From NCBI GenBank assembly GCA_964584135.1, contig CAZOYN010000024.1:1-11227 (forward strand): a DNA stretch of 11,227 nucleotides, read 5' to 3'. This document shows positions 7,306 to 11,227 of the stretch, one piece after another (the stretch's first letter is position 1; every line of letters starts with the position of its first letter). Both the position numbers and the translations under genes were made by a program. Source of the stretch: CAZOYN01 sp964584135. Lineage in GTDB: Bacteria; Patescibacteriota; Saccharimonadia; Saccharimonadales; UBA4665. The notes under the pieces are model-generated. The model had not been told where the DNA came from. It searched no databases and was given only the letters and a program-made list of their open reading frames with translations.

Positions 7306-7410
7306 ATGCAGCCCATAAGCACAACTCGAATTGTTGCCGTGCCGGTAAACCGTTACCTGGTAACCCGGGGTAGAGGCCACGCCGCAGCCCATATAGTAAT
7401 GAAAGATTAA
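7306..7410 (+). CDS. Candidate 34-residue leaderless small ORF
   Basis: ATG 7306 follows TATACT (7294-7299) by 6 nt, so a transcript from that -10 box would begin at or beside the ATG. The frame runs 34 codons to TAA 7408-7410, starting MQPISTTRIV and ending HIVMKD. The peptide is basic (three Arg in its TRGRGH region and before), has no membrane segment and matches nothing I recognise. It stops 3 nt before the strong ribosome binding site GGGAGG of the downstream oxidoreductase, so it could be a leader peptide, a small protein, or chance. The spacing to the -10 box, the same as at other starts in this window, is the main support; coding evidence is weak. Confidence 0.3.
   Translation: MQPISTTRIVAVPVNRYLVTRGRGHAAAHIVMKD
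7344..7365. repeat. Three GGTAAC-type boxes in alternating orientation
   Basis: GGTAAAC (7344-7350), its inverted version GTTACC (7352-7357) and GGTAAC (7359-7364) follow each other almost without spacing. The last two form a perfect palindrome around T7358. They lie between the rightward -10 box and the oxidoreductase start, where an operator or an RNA hairpin would be placed. Confidence 0.4.
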
Positions 7411-7413
7411 ATC

Positions 7414-7419
7414 GGGAGG
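7414..7419 (+). promoter_or_regulatory. Strong ribosome binding site of the MDR oxidoreductase
   Basis: GGGAGG lies 8 nt before ATG 7428. It is the clearest Shine-Dalgarno sequence in the window, showing that led and apparently leaderless starts coexist here. Confidence 0.8.
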
Positions 7420-7427
7420 CAAAGTAT

Positions 7428-8360
7428 ATGAGAGCAGCACAAATTAACCGTTACGGGGGCAAGGAAGCAGTACAAAACGTAACTGATGCCGTTAAACCGC
7501 AACCCGGAGCCGACCAAGTGCTCGTAGAAGTCCGCGCCGCCGCTGTGAACCCGTTTGACTTGAAGGTTCGTGAAGGCCTGATCCAAGGCGCCCCCTTAAC
7601 CATTCCCGGCACCTTAGGTGGTGATGTCGCGGGTGTTGTCGCCGGACTTGGCGAAGGGGTGTCTGGTTTCCAGCTTGGCCAAGCCGTTTTTGGCCAAGCC
7701 AATGCCATGAGCGGCGAAGGCTCATTCGCTGAATTTACACCGGTAAAAACCAACTCCCTGGCGGCAAAACCGGCTAGCCTGGATTTCGTAAACGCCGCCG
7801 CCTTACCACTCACTAGTGTTAGTGCCTACCAGGCTTTGGTGGAGCATGCTAACCTCCAGGCTGGCCAGAAAGTGTTAATCCATGGTGGGGCCGGCGGCAT
7901 TGGTTCAATAGCTATCCAGCTTGCCAAGTACCTCGGTGCCCAGGTTGCTACCACGGCCTCAGCTGCGGATGCCGCGTACGTTAAAGACCTCGGCGCATAT
8001 GAGGTCATTGATTACACCAGCCAGGATTTTGTGACCATGTCGCGCGATTACGACGTTGTATATGATACGGTCGGTGGCGAAACGCTCACCAAGTCGCTGC
8101 AGGTGCTAAAACCGGGTGGGGTGCTGGTTTCAATGATGAGCGTAGAAGGTATTGCGGACCTGGCGAAACAACGGGGCGTGACTGCCATTGGCCAGGTTAC
8201 GAAAGTCACCACCGCTAAATTAACCCGCATTGCCCAACTGGTGGATGAAGGTCTACTAACTGTGCATGTTGATAAGGTATTCCCGCTCGACCAAGCGGCA
8301 GCCGCGCTTGAACACCAAAAAACTGGTCACCCGAAAGGCAAAGTCGTCCTCTTGGTATAA
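7428..8360 (+). CDS. Zinc-independent MDR oxidoreductase, quinone-oxidoreductase (QOR) type
   Basis: This is a 310-residue cytosolic NADP(H)-dependent oxidoreductase of the medium-chain dehydrogenase/reductase superfamily, close in type to NADPH:quinone reductases. The N-terminal GroES-like domain contains VRAAAVNPFDLKVREG (35-50) and the GxxxGDVAGVV loop. The Rossmann domain starts with IHGGAGGIG (151-159), then IQLAKYLGAQV, YEVIDYT (191-197) and YDTVGGE. The C-terminus is the usual GHPKGKVVLLV. The protein contains no cysteine at all, so it cannot bind the catalytic or structural zinc of alcohol dehydrogenases. Likely substrates are quinones or other alpha,beta-unsaturated carbonyls, a detoxification role; this is inference. 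A strong ribosome binding site supports the start. The stop codon overlaps the TATAAT promoter box of the next gene. Confidence 0.92.
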   Translation: MRAAQINRYGGKEAVQNVTDAVKPQPGADQVLVEVRAAAVNPFDLKVREGLIQGAPLTIPGTLGGDVAGVVAGLGEGVSGFQLGQAVFGQANAMSGEGSFAEFTPVKTNSLAAKPASLDFVNAAALPLTSVSAYQALVEHANLQAGQKVLIHGGAGGIGSIAIQLAKYLGAQVATTASAADAAYVKDLGAYEVIDYTSQDFVTMSRDYDVVYDTVGGETLTKSLQVLKPGGVLVSMMSVEGIADLAKQRGVTAIGQVTKVTTAKLTRIAQLVDEGLLTVHVDKVFPLDQAAAALEHQKTGHPKGKVVLLV

Positions 8361-8361
8361 T
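8353..8361 (+). promoter_or_regulatory. Extended -10 promoter overlapping a stop codon, leaderless start
   Basis: TGGTATAAT is a perfect TGn-TATAAT extended -10. Its TATAAT (8356-8361) shares bases with the oxidoreductase stop TAA (8358-8360) and ends 8 nt before ATG 8370. The transcript would start at or next to the ATG, leaving no room for a ribosome binding site, and none is visible. Confidence 0.65.
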
Positions 8362-8369
8362 GCTTATGC

Positions 8370-9536
8370 ATGTTTGGGCTAAACTGGTTCGACGGCCTAA
8401 TCCTCGTATTTATTACCGCGGCAATTTGGCGCGGCGCCCGTGACGGCTTTGTCACGCAATTCCTCACTAACCTCGGTTTTTTTGGAGCGCTGTTTTTAGG
8501 CGGCTGGACCTTTCATTATTTGCTGCCCATACATGACCGGACCCTACTGACTATTGTTAACGGCAACCTGGTCCTGATTTTTGCGATGTACGTGGCTCTG
8601 CGCGGCTTTGACCTGGGCCGCAAGCTCCACTATTCATTTGGCCACGGTCGCATGCACACGCTAGAAACAGCCCTCAGCGTCTTTTTTAGCCTAGCCTCCG
8701 CGCTTGTTACTGTTTGGCTGCTAGGGGCGATGATTGGTCGGCTGCCTTTCGCGGGTTTTAGTAACAGTGCTAATGACGCTTTGATTGTCCAAAAACTTGA
8801 CCAACACCTGCCGCCAGTGCCAGCAGTCTTCGCGACCTTTAACCGGTTGATTAACCCGAACAGCCCGGCTCACATTAGCTTGCAAACGCAACCAACCCAG
8901 CTGCCTCTGCCCAGCATAACGGATATGCAACAGGCAGTGCAGCTGGCCGCCACAGCTACCGTCCGGATTACCAGCTTTGGTTGTGGCGGGGTGGTTTCAG
9001 GTTCAGGTTTTGTCGTGGCGCCGCAAGTAATCGCGACGAATGCCCATGTCATCGCGGGCGTGCACCGGCCAATCCTCAAAGCTAATAACCACAGCTACGA
9101 AGCGGTGCCGGTTTTATTTGACGCCAACCTTGATTTTGCGCTGCTGCGGGTCAAAAGTTTACCCAATCACTGGCTCAACTTGGCTCACGAGCCTTCGGGG
9201 CCGGGCACGCCAGTTGCAGCTTTAGGTTATCCGAACGGCAATTATGCCTCAAAGCCTGGCATCATACGTAACCAGTTACATGTCTTTAGCGGTAATATTT
9301 ATGACGTTGGCATCACCGGGCGCGATATATACGAAATCCAAACGGATGCACAGACAGGCGAATCTGGTGGACCAGTAATGCTAGCTAATGGCCAGGTGGC
9401 CGCCATAATGTTCGCCAAAGCTGATGATGCCGGTGACTACGGCTTTGCGCTCACCTCAACCAGCCTCCTGCCATCTATCAACCGTGCCGCAACTTTAACC
9501 CGCCGTGTCAGTACCGGCGCCTGCTTGGCAAATTAA
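8370..9536 (+). CDS. MarP-like membrane-anchored serine protease (CvpA domain + trypsin-like domain)
   Basis: This 388-residue protein has an N-terminal CvpA/colicin-V-production-type domain of four membrane segments (about 5-22, 34-52, 60-80, 98-122). A linker follows, then an extracytoplasmic S1-type protease domain from about 185. The catalytic triad is readable: His226 in TNAHVIAG, Asp255 in ANLDFALLRV, Ser332 in TGESGGPV. Cys205 (FGCGG) and Cys385 (TGACLAN) sit at the two ends of the protease domain, the placement of the activity-tuning disulfide of Mycobacterium tuberculosis MarP (Rv3671c), a protease for acid and oxidative stress survival. Length and architecture match MarP. The role in this organism, envelope stress or peptidoglycan-hydrolase processing, is inference. 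ATG 8370 is chosen because it follows the extended -10 box; the ATG at 8366 is out of frame. No plus-strand terminator is visible downstream. Confidence 0.92.
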   Translation: MFGLNWFDGLILVFITAAIWRGARDGFVTQFLTNLGFFGALFLGGWTFHYLLPIHDRTLLTIVNGNLVLIFAMYVALRGFDLGRKLHYSFGHGRMHTLETALSVFFSLASALVTVWLLGAMIGRLPFAGFSNSANDALIVQKLDQHLPPVPAVFATFNRLINPNSPAHISLQTQPTQLPLPSITDMQQAVQLAATATVRITSFGCGGVVSGSGFVVAPQVIATNAHVIAGVHRPILKANNHSYEAVPVLFDANLDFALLRVKSLPNHWLNLAHEPSGPGTPVAALGYPNGNYASKPGIIRNQLHVFSGNIYDVGITGRDIYEIQTDAQTGESGGPVMLANGQVAAIMFAKADDAGDYGFALTSTSLLPSINRAATLTRRVSTGACLAN

Positions 9537-9553
9537 GGTGCTAGGTTTGCAAT

Positions 9554-9578
9554 AAAAAAAGACCCATCGCAGGGATCT
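9554..9578 (-). terminator. Rho-independent terminator of tRNA-His
   Basis: On the minus strand AGATCCC and GGGTCT pair with a single bulged T around a 6-nt loop, followed by seven T (9554-9560). It begins 3 bp after the tRNA 3' end, so it ends the tRNA-His transcript. Confidence 0.75.
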
Positions 9579-9580
9579 CA

Positions 9581-9657
9581 TGGGGCGAACGACGGGGATT
9601 GAACCCGCGACATTCGGGACCACAACCCGACGCTCTACCAACTGAGCTACGTCCGCC
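9581..9657 (-). tRNA. tRNA-His (anticodon GTG)
   Basis: The full cloverleaf is visible on the minus strand: acceptor GCGGACG/CGTTCGC with one G-T wobble, D stem GCTC/GAGC, anticodon stem TCGGG/CCCGA around TTGTGGT, and T stem GCGGG/CCCGT around TTCAATC. The extra G(-1) paired with C73 is encoded (9657 and 9584); this is the identity element of tRNA-His. The 3' CCA is encoded at 9581-9583. It has its own promoter and terminator. Confidence 0.97.
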
Positions 9658-9679
9658 ATACGGTGCTAAAACAGAGGTG

Positions 9680-9708
9680 ATTATACTTGAAGAGCCGACT
9701 TTTTACAA
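9680..9708 (-). promoter_or_regulatory. Promoter of tRNA-His
   Basis: On the minus strand TTGTAA (9703-9708), a 17-bp spacer and a perfect TATAAT (9680-9685) form a sigma70-type promoter. The predicted start near 9673 is about 16 nt before the tRNA 5' end. A perfect TTGACA also lies further upstream (9722-9727 region) but lacks a good -10 at the right distance. Confidence 0.75.
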
Positions 9709-9814
9709 CCGTAGGTTAGGGTGTCAAAATAATGTTTAATAGGAATTTTCCCTGATAGACCGTGCATACCAACGCCTCGCCACAGCTCAGTACGCCCCTA
9801 TATATATTCCCAAG

Positions 9815-9861
9815 AGTGATATTCTGAATAGGTTATATTATAACTTATATGGAATATCACT
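9815..9861. repeat. 47-bp imperfect palindrome
   Basis: The outer arms AGTGATATTC (9815-9824) and GAATATCACT (9852-9861) are perfectly complementary, and the core GTTATA-T-TATAAC (9832-9844) is a perfect palindrome on the same centre (9838). The intervening 5+5 bases pair partly, so nearly the whole 47 bp can fold into one long hairpin or cruciform. No T-run follows on either strand, so it is not an ordinary terminator. Confidence 0.8.
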
Positions 9862-9893
9862 GTGCGGACTAGTGTAGCAACGTTCATTCTTGT

Positions 9894-9922
9894 GGTATAG
9901 CATTGTTAACGAAGTTAGAACT
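9894..9922. repeat. 29-bp direct repeat, copy 1
   Basis: It begins GGTATAGCAT and ends GAAGTTAGAACT. It matches the copy at 10668-10696 at 26 of 29 bases, all differences being transitions. On the minus strand it lies 14 nt after the stop of the HAD-like gene and contains TGCTATACC, similar to an extended -10 box. Confidence 0.85.
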
Positions 9923-9936
9923 GTGCTGCGTACTTG

Positions 9937-10620
9937 CTAATTTGTACTAGGCCAGAGTAGTGAGGAGAAAATCAGGTAATTCTGATAAAATTGCAAGCTC
10001 GTAGTCACCTTTGTTGTCTCTGGTATTAGGATGGTTTTTAAAGCTATCGAAGGTATATTAGCTTTCTTAGCACCATTCATTTCGTATTGCTGGTGCCCTA
10101 CGAAAACTGTTTGGTCAGCAGATACCTTGAGTAAGCGCAGACATGCTTCGTAAGCCTCCTCGGTATCTTTTAGATGCTTAATGTCATATGAGCTAACGAT
10201 TTCATCAATGTAAGTATCCATACCGAGTTTTTTGAACCAGCCCCATTTTTCATTCCCAGGATAAAAACTATCAGTCAGAATGCAAATTTTAATGCCATGA
10301 GTATGAAGAGCATGCAACGTATCAATAGCGAAAGGGCTAGCTTCGACTTGCGATTGGATGGCATTAAATTCTTCAGTAAAAGTCTGAGCCTGCTCCTCGC
10401 TTAATCTAGTACCGACTTGTAGCATGATGTTGGCAAACATGGCGTTGGCAGTTTCCGTTTGGTCATACGCCTTAAACCTCTCTTTATTATAGGCAGCATC
10501 AAAGGTACGGTAATCACTCTCGTAACCGTACTTCTTTAATAATTCTATCTTTAGTTTTGTAACAGTCTCACTACGCTGATAAAGTGGTCCATCGGCATCA
10601 AAGATAATAGCTTTAATCAT
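9937..10620 (-). CDS. HAD-like hydrolase family protein with degenerate motif IV
   Basis: This 227-residue soluble protein follows the haloacid dehalogenase plan. Motif I is FDADGPLY (Asp8, Asp10; Pro where Thr is usual), a helical cap occupies about 15-100, motif II is ILTDS (Thr116), and motif III is a Lys in DIKHLKD (148 or 151). Where motif IV should read GDxxxD the protein has VGHQQYEMNGA, with His176 and Glu180 in place of the two acidic Mg2+-binding positions. Typical members are phosphatases of small phosphorylated metabolites; with this change, activity may be altered or lost. About 30 C-terminal residues exceed the core fold. The start ATG lies 6 nt after TGTTATCAT, an extended -10 box, so the mRNA may be leaderless. 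The gene is AT-richer than the left part of the window and is bracketed by two copies of a 29-bp repeat. Confidence 0.82.
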   Translation of the reverse strand: MIKAIIFDADGPLYQRSETVTKLKIELLKKYGYESDYRTFDAAYNKERFKAYDQTETANAMFANIMLQVGTRLSEEQAQTFTEEFNAIQSQVEASPFAIDTLHALHTHGIKICILTDSFYPGNEKWGWFKKLGMDTYIDEIVSSYDIKHLKDTEEAYEACLRLLKVSADQTVFVGHQQYEMNGAKKANIPSIALKTILIPETTKVTTSLQFYQNYLIFSSLLWPSTN

Positions 10621-10626
10621 TTACTC

Positions 10627-10635
10627 ATGATAACA
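10627..10635 (-). promoter_or_regulatory. Extended -10 promoter of the HAD-like gene
   Basis: The minus strand reads TGTTATCAT, a TGn-extended -10 with 5 of 6 consensus bases, ending 6 nt before ATG 10620. There is no Shine-Dalgarno sequence between them, suggesting a leaderless transcript. Confidence 0.45.
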
Positions 10636-10646
10636 GGTAAAAAATG

Positions 10647-10667
10647 ATTTCTATGTAACATAGAAAT
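10647..10667. repeat. 21-bp perfect palindrome
   Basis: ATTTCTATGT (10647-10656) and ACATAGAAAT (10658-10667) are perfect inverted arms around A10657. On the minus strand it is followed by CATTTTTT, so it could act as a weak terminator for the small membrane protein gene. It also sits just upstream of the HAD-like gene's -10 box, an operator position, and directly abuts the 29-bp repeat. Confidence 0.75.
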
Positions 10668-10696
10668 GGTACAGCATTATTAATGAAGTTAGAACT
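10668..10696. repeat. 29-bp direct repeat, copy 2
   Basis: It begins GGTACAGCAT and ends GAAGTTAGAACT and matches copy 1 (9894-9922) at 26 of 29 bases. On the minus strand it starts 3 nt after the stop of the small membrane protein, the same relative position that copy 1 has behind the HAD-like gene. Confidence 0.85.
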
Positions 10697-10699
10697 AAT

Positions 10700-11119
10700 T
10701 TAATCCGTAGTCGTGTACTTTATATATAAATATATGCCGGCTAATACTAAAGTCCAAATGCCATAATTTATCACTAAATTGTCTTTGGCAATTGTATCGG
10801 CAAGTAATAGCGAGAAAATGCTGAGCCAAGAAAATAATATATATCTGTGGACTGTTTGGCGCAAATTTCCTTGTTTGGTCATACGCGTAAACAAAGGCAA
10901 AAGATACTTAACTGCTAACCAGGCGCCAACTGCCAATCCCGCATAAAGAAGCAAGCCTACGAGAGCATATATAGGAGATTCCTGCGGACGTTGGGCATAT
11001 TTTGGTATTGCGTGTGTTGCAGTGAAACCGACCAATGAAAATAATGAAACGGCACCTAAAAGCCAAAGAAATGCAGCTACCAGCGAGGTAATATAATCAA
11101 TCGCTTTGAGTTTTTTCAC
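10700..11119 (-). CDS. Small four-helix membrane protein of unknown function
   Basis: The protein has 139 residues with four predicted membrane segments (about 10-32, 51-76, 91-110, 117-135), a basic N-terminus MKKLKAIDY and a short polar C-terminus. I recognise no family. The start is GTG 11119; the frame has no better upstream start, and no clear ribosome binding site precedes it. TGCTAATAT on the minus strand (11129-11137) is a possible weak extended -10, ending 9 nt before the start; read-through from tRNA-Arg, whose 3' end is only 27 bp upstream, is an alternative. Base composition is very AT-rich near the 3' end (17 of 60 bases G or C in 10681-10740). Next to it lie the HAD-like gene and the second 29-bp repeat. 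Confidence 0.75.
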   Translation of the reverse strand: MKKLKAIDYITSLVAAFLWLLGAVSLFSLVGFTATHAIPKYAQRPQESPIYALVGLLLYAGLAVGAWLAVKYLLPLFTRMTKQGNLRQTVHRYILFSWLSIFSLLLADTIAKDNLVINYGIWTLVLAGIYLYIKYTTTD

Positions 11120-11146
11120 CCTAGATAAATATTAGCATAAGCTATT

Positions 11147-11223
11147 TGGTGCCCCGGGCAGGATTCGAACCTGCGACCTTAGGCTTAGAAGTCCTCTGCT
11201 CTATCCAGCTGAGCTACCAGGGC
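11147..11223 (-). tRNA. tRNA-Arg (anticodon TCT)
   Basis: On the minus strand: acceptor GCCCTGG/CCGGGGC with one T-G wobble, D stem GCTC/GAGC, anticodon loop CTTCTAA reading AGA codons, T stem GCAGG/CCTGC around TTCGAAT, discriminator A and an encoded CCA (11147-11149). The anticodon stem GAGGA/GCCTA has purine-purine mismatches at both ends (27-43 G-A and 31-39 A-G), leaving three central pairs. No terminator follows before the small membrane protein gene. Confidence 0.93.
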
Positions 11224-11227
11224 ATGG

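Larger units (their letters stand above)
9709..9936. other. Gene-poor AT-rich intergenic stretch
   Basis: Between the tRNA-His promoter and the HAD-like gene I find no convincing protein gene. It holds a 47-bp imperfect palindrome (9815-9861), a promoter-like GTTGCTACACTAGT on the minus strand (9868-9881) that matches the ATPase promoter at 13 of 14 bases, and the first copy of a 29-bp repeat (9894-9922). A minus-strand frame of 28 codons (9681-9767) has GAGG 7 nt before its ATG but overlaps the tRNA promoter and is doubtful. Confidence 0.6.

Noticed and set aside
7674..7700. Repeated GGCCAAGCC within the oxidoreductase gene
   Set aside because: It encodes the local repeat GQAVFGQA in frame and is explained by codon choice.
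8366..8368. ATG four bases upstream of the protease start
   Set aside because: It is out of frame with the protease and opens no meaningful frame.
9894..10696. Integron attC sites
   Set aside because: The 29-bp repeats lack paired RYYYAAC/GTTRRRY core sites, and no integron integrase is present.
1..11227. Reassigned UGA (code 25, as in Gracilibacteria)
   Set aside because: All protein families read through intact with the standard code and no in-frame TGA is needed; only the absence of TGA stops is notable.
1..11227. CRISPR array, insertion sequence or prophage genes
   Set aside because: No regularly spaced repeats, transposase, integrase or phage structural gene is visible.

Overview
The window looks like chromosomal DNA of a reduced-genome bacterium, most likely Candidatus Saccharibacteria (TM7) or a related Patescibacteria/CPR lineage. 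This is inferred from tightly packed and overlapping genes, several multi-pass membrane proteins without close named relatives, start codons sitting directly behind -10 hexamers, and the gene mix. It is not proven, since no rRNA or ribosomal protein is present. The genetic code is standard: every gene stops with TAA or TAG, and no TGA stop occurs in the window.

Left part (1-4617, + strand): a compact operon. It holds the 3' end of an HtpX-type M48 membrane protease, a polytopic membrane protein, NAD+-dependent DNA ligase LigA, a TauE/SafE-type exporter and a small protein with a possible VOC-like domain. Junctions are 8-bp overlaps or gaps of 2 and 17 bp. The operon ends in a strong bidirectional terminator (4722-4755), with a second minus-oriented hairpin beside it.

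Middle (4781-7241): a CTP-dependent polyprenol/diacylglycerol kinase-like membrane protein (+) runs head-on into a P1B-type metal ATPase (-), and the two reading frames overlap by 11 bp. The ATPase has the TPCP and QExxD membrane motifs of the P1B-5 (Ni/Fe-associated) group. Its promoter is divergent from a second promoter that could make a leaderless mRNA for a 34-codon ORF followed by a zinc-independent quinone-oxidoreductase-like MDR enzyme (7428-8360). Next comes a MarP-like protein (8370-9536) combining a CvpA-type membrane domain with an extracytoplasmic trypsin-like protease.

Right part (9554-11223, all - strand): two tRNA genes, tRNA-His(GUG) and tRNA-Arg(UCU), enclose a visibly AT-richer block. 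This block carries a HAD-like protein with a degenerate motif IV and a small four-helix membrane protein. Each gene is followed by a copy of a 29-bp repeat (26/29 identical) with a long palindrome beside it, giving a cassette-like layout. This is the part of the window least explained by ordinary housekeeping genes. The recurrent arrangement of a -10 hexamer, 6-8 nt, then ATG points to common leaderless translation in this genome.
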